Of a DNA stretch of 64,000 bases, positions 1 through 9,441 are shown piece after piece. The stretch spans positions 310,001 to 374,000 of the forward strand of contig NZ_BAGC01000043.1 of the NCBI RefSeq assembly GCF_000308655.1. Direction: 5' to 3'. Numbering within the stretch: position 1 is the first letter of the stretch; each line of letters begins with the position of its first letter. The notes under the pieces were generated by a model. The model saw only the letters and a list, made by a program, of their open reading frames with translations, was not told the DNA's origin and did no database searches. The translations under genes were made by a program, and so were the position numbers. Origin of the DNA: Nocardia niigatensis NBRC 100131. Lineage in GTDB: Bacteria; Actinomycetota; Actinomycetes; Mycobacteriales; Mycobacteriaceae.

Positions 1-952
1 GCTCCGACACCGCGAACTGACGTTTGCCCGCCGTTTTCGCCGAATACATGGCCCGGTCGGCGCTGCGCAGCAGATCCGAGAAGTCGAAGTCCCGGCCGGG
101 CGGGCAGAAGGCGGTGCCGACACTCGCCGACGCCGGAACCGGGCCCGCGGCCGTGTGCACCGGCTCGCACAGCGCGGACAGCACCCGCATGGCCAGCTCG
201 CCCAAGCTATTGCGCCGGGCCGGCAGCGCGACCACGAACTCGTCGCCGCCGTAGCGCGCGATCACCGTCTCGGCCGGGCAGGTCGCGCGCAGCCGCTGGG
301 CAATGGTGACCAGCACCTCGTCGCCGACCGTGTGGCCGAAATTGTCGTTGATCGCCTTGAAGTCGTCGAGATCGATGAGCAGCAGCCCGACCCCGCGCGC
401 CGGATCGGTGGACATCACCCGCACCCGCTCCTGCAGCAGTGAGCGATTGGCCAGATCGGTGAGCGCGTCATGCGTGGCCTCGTGCCGCAGCCGGGTCTGC
501 AGGGCCGCGATCTCCTGCACCCGCACCGACACCGCCTCCGAAAGACTGCGTTCCTGCTGGGCGAGGGCGCGCTGCTGAAGTGCCTCGGCGTACGCGTCGA
601 TGGCCTGGCTCGCGATGAACGACCAGCGGGTGGCGATCAGGGAACCGCGCACGCCCGGCGAGAGCCCCAGCAGCGCGCGGCTGGCGGGGGCGAGCATGCG
701 GGTGCGGTCGAACGGTGATTCGGCCAGACTGCGGCCGATGCGGCGGGCGGCCCGCACCGGAAACGGTTCGGTCCCGGCCAATTCCAGCAGATCGTCGATG
801 ACCCGGCCGAAGATGCGTTCGAGTTCATCGGAGGGAACCGCGGGCGACTGGCCCAGCGCGGCGCTGCTCGCGCCGGGGTGCACTGCCCGCACCCATTCCC
901 GGATGGTCACCGCCACAATGGCGGCGGTTCGGGTGTCGAGACGGAGTTGCAT
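1..952 (-). CDS. GGDEF-domain diguanylate cyclase, C-terminus cut by window edge
   Basis: This is a putative diguanylate cyclase making cyclic di-GMP. The intact signature RYGGDEF lies at about residues 232-238 (bases 236-256), preceded by the usual helix HDALTDLANR and the metal site IDLDDFKAIND. The C-terminal end reads RSADRAMYSAKTAGKRQF, so only the last few residues are missing. The first 150 or so residues form an unrecognised helical N-terminal region with no clear PAS or GAF motif and no obvious membrane segment. The inhibitory RxxD site expected just upstream of GGDEF is not seen. The ATG at 952 is chosen because it opens the frame; a GTG lies two codons upstream. The stop codon is outside the window. 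Confidence 0.85.
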   Translation of the reverse strand, partial: MQLRLDTRTAAIVAVTIREWVRAVHPGASSAALGQSPAVPSDELERIFGRVIDDLLELAGTEPFPVRAARRIGRSLAESPFDRTRMLAPASRALLGLSPGVRGSLIATRWSFIASQAIDAYAEALQQRALAQQERSLSEAVSVRVQEIAALQTRLRHEATHDALTDLANRSLLQERVRVMSTDPARGVGLLLIDLDDFKAINDNFGHTVGDEVLVTIAQRLRATCPAETVIARYGGDEFVVALPARRNSLGELAMRVLSALCEPVHTAAGPVPASASVGTAFCPPGRDFDFSDLLRSADRAMYSAKTAGKRQFAVSE

Positions 953-1345
953 GCGCACTCACCCTGCATACGTCATGCCAGGACCGGCCACCACGCCGGT
1001 CACGCCCTTCGGATCGAACTCACTACTACGCGGTCGGCCACACCAGTGGTGCATGCTCACCGCCCCCTTTCCAGATACCCCCGTCCGGACAAAAAGGATC
1101 CTAGCAAGCCACCCGGCATCGAAAACCCCTGATTCAGAACAGGTTCCCGCTGCCTCGCGAATGGCGATCGGATGTGTCATCGCTGGTGGAGCCCCGGTGT
1201 TACACCCAATTTCGGCATGTTTTTCGCGACTCGCCGAACCAGTCCTCCTACCGGCCGTGACGTGCGGTAACGCCACCTGATTGGCATTCCTGGAGTGAGG
1301 TTCGGTACAGTGCTCAACGCAGACGGCATCCACGATGCGGTCGGC
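953..1345. other. Intergenic region upstream of tRNA-Gly
   Basis: No convincing gene is seen here. It holds the upstream region of the GGDEF gene and a possible tRNA promoter near 1281-1311. Confidence 0.5.
1281..1311 (+). promoter_or_regulatory. Possible promoter of the tRNA-Gly/tRNA-Pro pair
   Basis: TTGGCA (1281-1286) and TACAGT (1306-1311) resemble -35 and -10 boxes. The 19-base spacing is longer than ideal. The tRNA starts 34 bases after the -10 box. This is an inference from motif match only. Confidence 0.35.
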
Positions 1346-1416
<71 letters not shown>

Positions 1417-1454
1417 CTTTCCCGTTCAGCGGGAGCGTCGAGTCCGACGCGCAA

Positions 1455-1531
<77 letters not shown>

Positions 1532-1931
1532 TCTTTCGAATCGCACCACCCCGGATAACGGCGAGCAGGGATCACGCCGGGTGACATCGCGGTCTGCTCA
1601 CCAGAAACCACCTCACCGTTCACGCCCGATTCATCGAGGGCAATGGTCATGCGGCGCAGCGCATTACGATCCTCGGCCGCCAGGCCGGTCCGGCAAACGG
1701 CAGTGAACCGTGGCGGCGCGCATCGGACGCTGGGCGTTGAGGGCAGCCACGCCCGAGATCGGCGAGCCGGGATCCGCGGCAGCCTCACGCCGCTCAGGCG
1801 GTATTGCTACAGGAGGGCGAACACTATCGCATCCGACACGCGATACCCGCCCGAAAACGCGATTCCGGTAACCGGATGTTGTGCCTCCGTTTGCGCTGTG
1901 TTATCGATTTAGAGTGCTGGTCGACCACAAG
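1532..1931. other. Intergenic, no gene recognised
   Basis: About 400 bases lie between tRNA-Pro and the PAP2 gene. Open frames here on both strands are short, arginine-rich and unlike any family known to me. No clear promoter or hairpin is seen. Confidence 0.5.
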
Positions 1932-3254
1932 ATGAACGTTTCCAGCTCGGTGCTGTCCGGCAGCGGGACTCGTTCTCGGCTCGTCCCGGCCGCCGGGCTG
2001 GGTCTGGCGGTGGTGTTGCTGATGGTCGCGCAGGTGTGGGCGTCGGCACACGGGGTGATGGGCCCGCTACGCAGCCTGGTCGACGACTACTTCGCGAACC
2101 CGCAGTCGGCGGCCGTATCGTGGGCCGGACTAGGACTCGCGTGCATCGGGGCGCCCGCCCGGGTCCGGGTCGTCAGCCTGGTTGCCGCCGCGGTGCTGGA
2201 CCTGCTGACCCTGGGCCTGCAAGCGGCCTGCGGCTGGCACATTTCGATCGGCACCGGACCGACGCTGGTATTGACGGCCTTGACCGTGGTCGTGCTCCGC
2301 TGGGAGGGTGAGCGCCGCCGGACCGCGCTGCAGGCCATCGCCTTCGGCGCGCTGCTGATCATGGCCTCCAAGCTCGCCGACACCTGGCTGATGGTCAGCA
2401 TCATCACCGGGCCGCGAGTGCTCGACCAGTACGTCCAGCTGGCCGACCGGGCACTGGGCGAACCGGCCTGGCTGGTCGGGCGCGCGCTCGAGGCGCTGGG
2501 CCCGGTGCCCTCCCATGTACTGCACGTGGTCTACATCCAGCTGCCGGTGGCGGCCGTGGTCGTCGCGGTGTGGCAGCTGCGCCACGTGTCGAGGAGCGCG
2601 TGGCCGCGGCACCACCTGGTGCGAACCTTCCTGGTGCTGGGCGTGATCGGCCCGCTCGGCTATGTGCTCTTCCCCGTCGTCGGCCCGGTCTTCGCCTACG
2701 GCCCGCTCGGCCACGGCCTGGAGATCGGCGACTGGCCGCAGGTCTGGCCGGCGCCGGCCCACGTTCCGCAGCCGATGCTCTTCGACTCCGCGACGGCTCG
2801 CAACTGCATGCCGTCCATGCACACCGCCTGGGCCACGGCCCTGTTCATCCACTCCCGCAACGCGCCGCGCTGGCTGCGCTGGGCGGGCGCCTTCTGGCTG
2901 GTGTGCACGCTGCTCGCGACACTGGGCTTCGGCTACCACTACGGCGCCGATCTGGTGGCGGGCGCGGTGCTGACCCTGACCGTGGAATCGGCGCTGCGTG
3001 ATCCCGGGCGCGGGTGGGACCTGTACCGGGTTCGGATCGTGTCGCTCGGCACGTCGGTTCTCGCCGGACTGTTGCTGTCCTATCGGTTCCTGGCTGCGAC
3101 AATGGCGGAGTATCCGCTGCCGACCGGGGTGGTCGTGCTGGGCGCGCTGGCCACCGTATCCTTCGTCTTCTACGCGACTTGGTTCGCACGGCCGGGTACC
3201 CGGTTGGCGTACTGGGGCGGCCGGACCCCGGCCGACGGATTTGCCACCAGTTAA
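1932..3254 (+). CDS. PAP2-superfamily membrane phosphatase
   Basis: This 440-residue polytopic membrane protein of the PAP2 (type 2 phosphatidic acid phosphatase-like) superfamily probably acts on a lipid-linked phosphate or inositol phosphate substrate. Visible signatures are CMPSMHTAWA, the PSGH-like motif at about residue 293, and GFGYHYGADLVAG about 40 residues later, supplying the second His and Asp. There are roughly a dozen hydrophobic segments. The start is ATG 1932 because it precedes a plausible first membrane segment; an in-frame ATG at 1881 would add 17 unlikely residues. It lies 61 bases upstream of the GT87 gene and may be co-transcribed, which would fit a role in envelope glycolipid synthesis. 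The exact substrate cannot be told. Confidence 0.8.
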   Translation: MNVSSSVLSGSGTRSRLVPAAGLGLAVVLLMVAQVWASAHGVMGPLRSLVDDYFANPQSAAVSWAGLGLACIGAPARVRVVSLVAAAVLDLLTLGLQAACGWHISIGTGPTLVLTALTVVVLRWEGERRRTALQAIAFGALLIMASKLADTWLMVSIITGPRVLDQYVQLADRALGEPAWLVGRALEALGPVPSHVLHVVYIQLPVAAVVVAVWQLRHVSRSAWPRHHLVRTFLVLGVIGPLGYVLFPVVGPVFAYGPLGHGLEIGDWPQVWPAPAHVPQPMLFDSATARNCMPSMHTAWATALFIHSRNAPRWLRWAGAFWLVCTLLATLGFGYHYGADLVAGAVLTLTVESALRDPGRGWDLYRVRIVSLGTSVLAGLLLSYRFLAATMAEYPLPTGVVVLGALATVSFVFYATWFARPGTRLAYWGGRTPADGFATS

Positions 3255-3315
3255 CCGCTCCCCCAATGCAATCCGCACACTTTGCGCACCAGCCGAAAGG
3301 GTTACTGTCTCCCTG

Positions 3316-4602
3316 ATGATCACTACGCGGGCGGGGCAACGTAATTTGCTGCGCAATCTCAAGTCGGAGGGCCGCCCGGGACTGCCCCGTATTCCGATCA
3401 TGATCGGAGTCCTGGTGTCGGTGGCGATCACGGCGATCTTTTCCGCCATGCACGGTTTCCTCGATCTGCAGGTGTACCGGGTCGACACCCTGGGCTGGCT
3501 GGAGCACGGCACCCTGTACGGCCCGACCCTGCCGGTGGCGGGTCACACCGATCTGCCCTTCACCTATCCGCCGTCCGCGGCGGTGTTGATGATCCCGCTC
3601 GCCATCATGCCGCTGTGGCTGGCCGAGTTCATGGTGACGGCCAGCTCGCTGGCCTGCCTCGGGGTCACCATCTGGCTGGTCCTCTCGCGGGTCCGCCGGG
3701 ATCTGGACGCGCGCGCGAAACTCACGCTGAGCGTGGCGGCGGTCGTGCTCATGCTCGCCGTCGAACCCGTCCGCACCACACTGTGGTTCGGTCAGATCAA
3801 CCTCGTGCTCATGGCCGCCGTCGCCCTCGACTGCCTGACCGAGAAGCCGCGCTGGCCGCGCGGCGTCCTGATCGGCGTCGCCGCCGTCACCAAACTGACC
3901 CCTGCGGCCTTCGTCCTGTACTTCCTGATCCGCCGCGATTGGAAGGCCGCGGGCACGGCCGCCGCCACCGCGGCCGGCGTGATCGGCGCCGGATTCGTGC
4001 TATTCCCACGAGAATCGCGCGACTACTGGCTGCACGCCATCGCCGACACCAACCGCATCGGCTCCCCGGACTACGTCGGCAACCAGTCCCTCAAGGGCAT
4101 GGTCTTCCGCCTCGGCCTGTCGAATTCGGCCGCGACCGCGGTGTGGCTCGGCCTGGCCGTAGTGGTGGTCTGCGTAGGCGCCGTCCTGATGAGCCACCTG
4201 GTCGGTCTCGAGCGCCGCGGCGCGGCCGCGGCCGATCCGGTGAGCCCGGTGACCATCCTGTCGGTGACCGCGCTGCTGGTGAATGCCGCGGTGCTGCTGC
4301 TGATCTCGCCGGTGTCCTGGACCCACCACTGGGTCTGGGCGGCGCCCGCCCTGATCACGGCGGTCTCCTGGGTCACCACGAATCCACGCGTCGCCCCGTT
4401 CGCGGCAACCGGCGCCTTCGCCCTGTTCTTCCTCATCGGTCCGGGCATCGTCCCCAACGGCAAGCACCAGGAACTGGCATGGTCGTGGTGGCAGCACATC
4501 CCGGGTGACATCTACATCATCGCAACCGCGGCCCTGCTCGCCGTCGGCTTCGGACAGCTGCTCAGACTGCGGGCCCGCGCCGCCCTCGACCGGACCCGGT
4601 AA
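3316..4602 (+). CDS. GT87-family polyprenol-phosphate mannosyltransferase-like membrane protein
   Basis: This 428-residue integral membrane protein resembles family GT87 (GT-C fold) alpha-1,2-mannosyltransferases. In mycolata these use polyprenyl-phosphomannose to extend PIM, LM or LAM on the outer face of the membrane. It has a first membrane helix, then the extracytoplasmic loop DLQVYRVDTLGWLEHG with the acidic residue expected for GT-C enzymes, and FTYPPSAAVLMIPLA, a stretch common in this family. About ten membrane segments follow. The start is ATG 3316; longer readings run into the upstream gene. The stop lies 4 bases before the stop of the convergent nei. The specific linkage made is unknown. 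Confidence 0.82.
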   Translation: MITTRAGQRNLLRNLKSEGRPGLPRIPIMIGVLVSVAITAIFSAMHGFLDLQVYRVDTLGWLEHGTLYGPTLPVAGHTDLPFTYPPSAAVLMIPLAIMPLWLAEFMVTASSLACLGVTIWLVLSRVRRDLDARAKLTLSVAAVVLMLAVEPVRTTLWFGQINLVLMAAVALDCLTEKPRWPRGVLIGVAAVTKLTPAAFVLYFLIRRDWKAAGTAAATAAGVIGAGFVLFPRESRDYWLHAIADTNRIGSPDYVGNQSLKGMVFRLGLSNSAATAVWLGLAVVVVCVGAVLMSHLVGLERRGAAAADPVSPVTILSVTALLVNAAVLLLISPVSWTHHWVWAAPALITAVSWVTTNPRVAPFAATGAFALFFLIGPGIVPNGKHQELAWSWWQHIPGDIYIIATAALLAVGFGQLLRLRARAALDRTR

Positions 4603-4606
4603 CCGC

Positions 4607-5419
4607 TCAGCGCGGCTGACAGTCAGGGCACCAGAACAGGTTTCGGGCGTCGAGCACCGAATGCAGGACCGTGGCGCCGCACAGGCGGCACGGGTCGCCG
4701 GCGCGGCGATAGACGTAGGTGCGGGGCTTGTCCTTGGCGTAAGCCGGTGCGCCGTGGTCGTCCTCGGGACGAACCACGACGATCTTGCCGCGGCGGACGC
4801 CCACCTTCATCAGCTCGACGAGGTCTGCCCAGATGGCCTGCCATTCCTCATAGGAGAGCCGGGCGCCCGGACGGTCGGGTGAGATGCCTTGGCGGAACAG
4901 AACTTCCGCGCGGTAGACATTGCCGACGCCGGCGAGGATCTTCTGATCCATGAGGAGTGCGCCGATCGGGCGCTGGGAGCGGTGGATGCGGCTCCAGGCG
5001 CGGTCGGGGTCGCCGTCGCGGCGCAGCGGGTCGGGGCCCAGGCGTGAGGTGAGGGCGTCGACCTCGGGGGCGAGCAGGATCTCGCAGGCGGTGGGGCCGC
5101 GCAGATCGGTGCCGTGCAGCTCGCCGTTGCGGCCGCCGCCGATCAGGCGCATGCGGACCTCGCCGACCGGATCGTCCATGGGCACCGCGGATTCGGTGAA
5201 CTTGCCGTACAGCCCCAGGTGGATGTGCAGGGTGACGCCCGAATCATAGTGGTGGAGCAGGTGTTTGCCCCACGCCTCGGCGCGGGTCAGCACCCGGCCG
5301 TCGATCAGCGCCGCGCCGTCGGCGAATCGCCCCTGCGGGCTGGAGACTCGGACCTGACCGCCGGCGAAGCGCTGGTGGTGCAGCTTCGCCAGGCGGTGCA
5401 GCGTATGGCCTTCGGGCAC
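4607..5419 (-). CDS. nei: Fpg/Nei-family DNA glycosylase (endonuclease VIII-like)
   Basis: This base-excision repair glycosylase/AP lyase of 270 residues removes oxidised bases. It begins MPEGHTLHRLA; after removal of Met, Pro is the catalytic N-terminus, followed by Glu. It contains HLGLYGKFTE and the helix-two-turn-helix region with LMDQKILAGVGNVYRAEV. It ends with a zinc finger of CRLC and CPDC, 16 residues apart. The N-terminal sequence strongly resembles M. tuberculosis Nei1 (Rv2464c). Its start is 3 bases after the rpiB stop, so the two form an operon, the same order as in mycobacteria. Confidence 0.93.
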   Translation of the reverse strand: MPEGHTLHRLAKLHHQRFAGGQVRVSSPQGRFADGAALIDGRVLTRAEAWGKHLLHHYDSGVTLHIHLGLYGKFTESAVPMDDPVGEVRMRLIGGGRNGELHGTDLRGPTACEILLAPEVDALTSRLGPDPLRRDGDPDRAWSRIHRSQRPIGALLMDQKILAGVGNVYRAEVLFRQGISPDRPGARLSYEEWQAIWADLVELMKVGVRRGKIVVVRPEDDHGAPAYAKDKPRTYVYRRAGDPCRLCGATVLHSVLDARNLFWCPDCQPR

Positions 5420-5422
5420 AGG

Positions 5423-5893
5423 TCAGTTCGGGAGGGCCGGGGGAACGCCGGTCTTCTCGTACTCGGCGAGGATGTCGATGCGACGCTGGTGCCGCTCCTC
5501 GTTCGACCACGGGGTGGTCATGAAGGCGTCCACGATGGCGAGGGCTTCCTCGGTGGAGTGCATGCGGCCGCCGATGCCGAGCAGCTGAGCGTTGTTGTGC
5601 TGGCGGGCGAGCTGTGCGGTCTCCACGCTCCAGCCCAGGGCACAGCGGGCGCCCGGCACCTTGTTGGCGGCGATCTGCTCGCCGTTGCCGGAGCCGCCGA
5701 AGACGAAGCCGAGCGAGCCCGGCTCGGCGACCACGCGGCGGGCGGCCTCGATGCAGAAGGCCGGGTAGTCGTCGAGGGCGTCGTATTCCAGCGCGCCGCA
5801 ATCGACGACATCGTGGCCCTGGCCCTCCAGGTGAGCCTTGACGTGGTTCTTCAATTCGAAGCCGGCATGGTCGGCACCCAGGTATACGCGCAT
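5423..5893 (-). CDS. rpiB: Ribose-5-phosphate isomerase B
   Basis: RpiB interconverts ribose-5-phosphate and ribulose-5-phosphate in the pentose phosphate pathway. The protein of 156 residues starts MRVYLGADHAGFELK, carries the phosphate-binding FGGSGNGEQIAANK loop and RCALGWSVETAQLARQHNNA, and ends in a short basic tail; the length matches the family. Start ATG 5893 is chosen because the family begins exactly at MRVYLGADHAG; an upstream ATG at 5959 would add 22 unrelated residues. Mycobacterial-type RpiB enzymes use a catalytic Glu in place of the Cys of the E. coli enzyme, and GSGNGEQ fits this. It is upstream of nei in an operon. Confidence 0.95.
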   Translation of the reverse strand: MRVYLGADHAGFELKNHVKAHLEGQGHDVVDCGALEYDALDDYPAFCIEAARRVVAEPGSLGFVFGGSGNGEQIAANKVPGARCALGWSVETAQLARQHNNAQLLGIGGRMHSTEEALAIVDAFMTTPWSNEERHQRRIDILAEYEKTGVPPALPN

Positions 5894-6017
5894 GGCAGCG
5901 ATTCTGTCAGCACACCCGGCCGAGGTCCGCACGGGGCTCTCACCCCGCGAACCCGTCACGTGAGCCGCCTCATGGCGACGACCCCGCCTCGACGCCGGTG
6001 AAACGTACTATCCAGGC

Positions 6018-7142
6018 ATGACGTCCGACAGTTCACACACGCCGAACGCCTACGGGGGGCAAACCGCTGGCGGCCCATCGGGATCGCCGCCCACCGGAAG
6101 CACGCCGGCCTGGAATCCCGTCACCGGCACGACCAGCTGGGATCCGCGGCTGGGTCCGCCGGGATGGGCTCCGCAGCAAGAGTATTCGCCGCCCTCGCCG
6201 CCGGTGGTGCAGCAGACCCGCGGCCTGTCCCCGTTCGGGATGCCGGCGCGGCACAGCTGGGAGATCCCGCTGCTGGTGATCGTGATCGTGGCCACCGCGC
6301 TGGCGTATCTGTTCGCGTTGCTGCTGCTGGTGTCCGGCTACGCCGGCCAGCTGGTGCTGGCCCTGGTGTTCGCACCGCTGCTGGTCTATCTGGGTCGTGG
6401 CCTGAACTATGCGACCCAGCGGGTGAACGGCGTGAAGATGTCGCCGACCCAGTTCCCCGAGGGCTATCGGATGGTGCAGGAGGCCGCGGCCAGGTTCGGG
6501 ATGGCGAAGGTGCCCGACGCCTTCGTGGTGCTGGGCAACGGTCAGATCAACGCCTTCGCCTCCGGGCACGGCTTCCGCCGCTTCGTGGTGGTGTACAGCG
6601 ATCTGTTCGAAATCGGCGGCGCGGCACGCAATCCCGAGGCGCTGGCCTTCATCATCGGGCACGAGGTCGGGCACATCGCGGCCGGGCACGTCTCCTACTG
6701 GCGGCAGCTGGGCATGTTCCTGGCGCCGTTCCTGCCGATCCTGGGCAGCTCGCTGATCCGCTCCCAGGAGTACACGGCCGACAATCACGGCTTCTGCAAT
6801 CGGCCGCAGGGTGCGCCTCCGGCCATGCAGACGCTGGCGGGCGGCAAGTATCTGAACAATCTGGTCGGTTTCGACGAGATGGCCGACCGCGCGGCCCAGG
6901 AGAAGGGCTTCTTCGTCTGGATCGTGAACGCCATGTCCAGCCACCCGGTGCTGACCTGGCGCATGTGGGCGCTGCGCGACCGCAGCCGCCACGGCAAGCT
7001 GTTCTGGCGGCCCGACGCGCCACAGCGTTCGATCGCGGCCCCGCCCTACAGCGGCTATCAGCCGCCGTACCCGGGCGGATACGGCGGTCCGCCGCCCGGA
7101 TATGGCGACCCCACCACCTATCACGAGTACCAGCCGCAATGA
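6018..7142 (+). CDS. M48-family membrane zinc metalloprotease
   Basis: This 374-residue protein has a Gly/Pro/Ser-rich N-terminal tail of about 70 residues, two adjacent membrane segments at about residues 85-130, and an M48 peptidase domain. The zinc motif HEVGH is at residues 215-219, followed by a hydrophobic hairpin and SQEYTADNHG, which supplies the third zinc ligand (Glu). The last 40 residues are rich in Pro, Gly and Tyr. The overall plan resembles HtpX-like proteases or Actinobacteria-specific M48 proteins. It is divergent from rpiB across 124 bases. The substrate is unknown; membrane protein quality control is an inference. Confidence 0.85.
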   Translation: MTSDSSHTPNAYGGQTAGGPSGSPPTGSTPAWNPVTGTTSWDPRLGPPGWAPQQEYSPPSPPVVQQTRGLSPFGMPARHSWEIPLLVIVIVATALAYLFALLLLVSGYAGQLVLALVFAPLLVYLGRGLNYATQRVNGVKMSPTQFPEGYRMVQEAAARFGMAKVPDAFVVLGNGQINAFASGHGFRRFVVVYSDLFEIGGAARNPEALAFIIGHEVGHIAAGHVSYWRQLGMFLAPFLPILGSSLIRSQEYTADNHGFCNRPQGAPPAMQTLAGGKYLNNLVGFDEMADRAAQEKGFFVWIVNAMSSHPVLTWRMWALRDRSRHGKLFWRPDAPQRSIAAPPYSGYQPPYPGGYGGPPPGYGDPTTYHEYQPQ

Positions 7143-7274
7143 CGTCTCGCGACAGCGAGCGCGGGCGAAATCTCCGAATACGTGTCGGCACAACGTATTT
7201 CGCGAGACGGGAGCGCCTCCCCGGGCACGGCCGAAATCGGGTTGCCCCTCGACCGCAGGCCCGCGTGCCCGCCG

Positions 7275-7297
7275 GTGCACGGCTCTCGGCCGTGCAC
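7275..7297. terminator. Hairpin between convergent genes
   Basis: A perfect 9-bp stem GTGCACGGC / GCCGTGCAC (7275-7283, 7289-7297) has a 5-base loop. It lies 26 bases past the stop of the CPWC reductase and could also serve the M48 gene. No T-run follows, as is usual in this high-GC group. Confidence 0.6.
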
Positions 7298-7322
7298 TGA
7301 AGGCCCGGGGAGGTGGAGGAAC

Positions 7323-7970
7323 TCAGTCGAAGACGGGATCCTCGGTGCGGGTCCGCTTGAGCTCGAAGAAGTGCGGGTAGGAGGCCAGCGCGACCGCGCC
7401 GTCCCACACCTTGCCGGCCTCCTCGCCGCGCGGGATGCGCGAGAGCACCGGCCCGAAGAAGGCCACGCCATTGATGTGGATGGTCGGCGTGCCGACATCC
7501 GGGCCGACCTTGTCCATGCCGGCGTGGTGCGAGGCGCGCAGCGCCTCGTCGAAGTCGGTGGCCTGGGCGGCCTCGGCGAGCGCGGCGGGCAGGCCCACCT
7601 CGGCCAGCGACTCGGCGATGATCTGCGCGAGCAGGTCCGCGCGGGAGCCGTCCTCGCGCTCGTAGTCGGCGCGGCGGTTGTGCAGGCGGGTGCCCATCGC
7701 GGTGTAGAGCGGGAGCAGCACCTTGTCGCCGTGCTCCTGGGCCGCGGCGATGGCGACCCGCACCGGGCCCCAACCGGTGGCGAGCAGCTCCTCGTACTGC
7801 GGGGGCAGGCCCTCACGGCCTTCGTTCAGCACCGACAGGCTCATCACGTGGAAGTGCGCCTCGATATCGCGGACCTGCTCGACCTCGAGGATCCAGCGGG
7901 AGGTGATCCAGCACCACGGGCACAGCGGGTCGAACCAGAAGTCGACCCGGTCCTTCTTGGTGTCGCTCAC
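7323..7970 (-). CDS. DsbA-family mycothiol-dependent CPWC reductase (Rv2466c-like)
   Basis: This thioredoxin-fold oxidoreductase of 215 residues has the redox motif CPWC at residues 17-20 (DFWFDPLCPWCW) and the long all-helical insertion typical of DsbA/HCCA-like proteins. It closely resembles M. tuberculosis Rv2466c, a mycothiol-dependent nitroreductase/mycoredoxin-like enzyme. Start GTG 7970 is chosen because it sits just ahead of the conserved fold with AAGGA nearby; an ATG at 8072 would add 34 unrelated residues. The gene sits between nei/rpiB and pepN as in mycobacteria. A role in thiol redox defence is expected from the family. Confidence 0.88.
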   Translation of the reverse strand: MSDTKKDRVDFWFDPLCPWCWITSRWILEVEQVRDIEAHFHVMSLSVLNEGREGLPPQYEELLATGWGPVRVAIAAAQEHGDKVLLPLYTAMGTRLHNRRADYEREDGSRADLLAQIIAESLAEVGLPAALAEAAQATDFDEALRASHHAGMDKVGPDVGTPTIHINGVAFFGPVLSRIPRGEEAGKVWDGAVALASYPHFFELKRTRTEDPVFD

Positions 7971-8140
7971 AGGGAAGTCCTTTCGCAGTCGATCGACGGC
8001 CCGAGGGCAGGGCCGTACTCCAAGGGCAACAACTCGGATTGTTGCCGATATTTCCGCGCCGCCCGACTGCACCCGGGCTAGGGTCGGATCATCGGCCTCA
8101 TCGACGGCGGTCCCGACCGTACTAGCAGGGAGGTTTCGGC

Positions 8141-9337
8141 ATGACCCAATCCAGATTCGTCATCGCGGGCGGTGGACTGGCCGCGGCCAAGCTCGCGGAA
8201 GCCTTGCGCGCCAACGATTTCGACGGCATGGTGACGCTCGTGAGCGCGGAGGAGCAGCTGCCCTACGAGCGACCGCCGCTGTCCAAGGAGCATCTGCTGG
8301 GCAAGCAGGCGCTCAGCGACTTCACCGTGGATCCCGCGCAGTGGTATCGCGACCATCATGTCGAGGTCATGCTGGGCACGACCGTCACCGCGCTGGACCG
8401 GAGCACCAAAACCATTGCGCTGCCGGACGGTACGACACTGCCCTACGACAAACTGGCGCTGGCCACCGGTTCACGCCCGCGGACGCTGCCCCTGCCGGGC
8501 GCCGACGCCGAGGGCGTCCACGTGCTGCGCACCATCGAGGAGTCCGACGCCCTGATCGCCATGTTCGGCTCCGCCCGGCGGCTGGCCGTGATCGGCGCGG
8601 GCTGGATCGGGCTGGAGGTGACCGCCGCCGCACGCGCCGCGGGCGTGGAAGTGACTGTGCTGGAAGCGGAATCGGTGCCGTTGCAGGCCGCGCTCGGGGC
8701 CGAGATGGGCCAGGTGTTCGCCGATCTGCACCGCGCGCACGGGGTGGATCTGCGGCTCGGGGTGAAGGTCGGCGAGATCACCACCGCCGACGGCCGGGCC
8801 ACCGGGGTGCGGCTCGACGACGGCACCCATATCGAGGCGGACGCGGTGCTGGTCGCGGTGGGCGCGCGGCCCAATATCGAGCTGGCCGCCGACGCCGGGC
8901 TGGCCGTGGACGGCGGTGTGCTGGTGGACGAGAGCCTGGCCACCAGCGATCCGGACATCGTCGCGGTCGGCGACATCGCCGATCAGCAGCATCCGGTGCT
9001 GGGGCGGAGAATCCGGGTGGAGCACTGGGCGAATGCGCTCAATCAGCCCGCGACGGCGGCGCTGACCATGCTGGGCAAGCCCGCCGTGTACGACCGGCTG
9101 CCCTACTTCTTTACCGACCAGTACGACCTCGGCATGGAGTACACCGGGTACGTCGCGCCCAACCAGCAGGCGACCGTGGTCGTGCGCGGCGATCTGGCCG
9201 AGCGCGAGTTCGTGGCGTACTGGCTGGACTCGGGCAACCGGGTGCTGGCCGGGATGAACGTGAACGTCTGGGACGTGACGGACAAGATCAAGGAGCTGAT
9301 CCTGAGCGGCGAGGCCGTGAACCCCGAGGAACTGTGA
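8141..9337 (+). CDS. FAD/NAD(P)-dependent ferredoxin/rubredoxin reductase-like oxidoreductase
   Basis: This 398-residue pyridine nucleotide-disulfide family flavoprotein resembles putidaredoxin, rubredoxin or ferredoxin reductases that pass electrons to monooxygenases. The FAD Rossmann motif is at the N-terminus (IAGGGLAAAKLAEAL), followed by LPYERPPLSK, the NAD(P) motif AVIGAGWIGLEV at about residues 151-162, and the second FAD motif DIVAVGDIA at about 272-280. A C-terminal reductase domain follows. AGGGAGG-like ribosome-binding sequence precedes ATG 8141. It is divergent from the CPWC reductase. No partner ferredoxin gene is adjacent, so the electron acceptor is unknown. Confidence 0.87.
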   Translation: MTQSRFVIAGGGLAAAKLAEALRANDFDGMVTLVSAEEQLPYERPPLSKEHLLGKQALSDFTVDPAQWYRDHHVEVMLGTTVTALDRSTKTIALPDGTTLPYDKLALATGSRPRTLPLPGADAEGVHVLRTIEESDALIAMFGSARRLAVIGAGWIGLEVTAAARAAGVEVTVLEAESVPLQAALGAEMGQVFADLHRAHGVDLRLGVKVGEITTADGRATGVRLDDGTHIEADAVLVAVGARPNIELAADAGLAVDGGVLVDESLATSDPDIVAVGDIADQQHPVLGRRIRVEHWANALNQPATAALTMLGKPAVYDRLPYFFTDQYDLGMEYTGYVAPNQQATVVVRGDLAEREFVAYWLDSGNRVLAGMNVNVWDVTDKIKELILSGEAVNPEEL

Positions 9338-9441
9338 CGGCAATCACATAATCCGGGGTCCGGAGTACGTCGCGACGGCGTGAGGAGTTCCGACCTGTGG
9401 ACGAGAGCGCCCGCCGGGGCGCGCCGACGAAGGAGCCGACC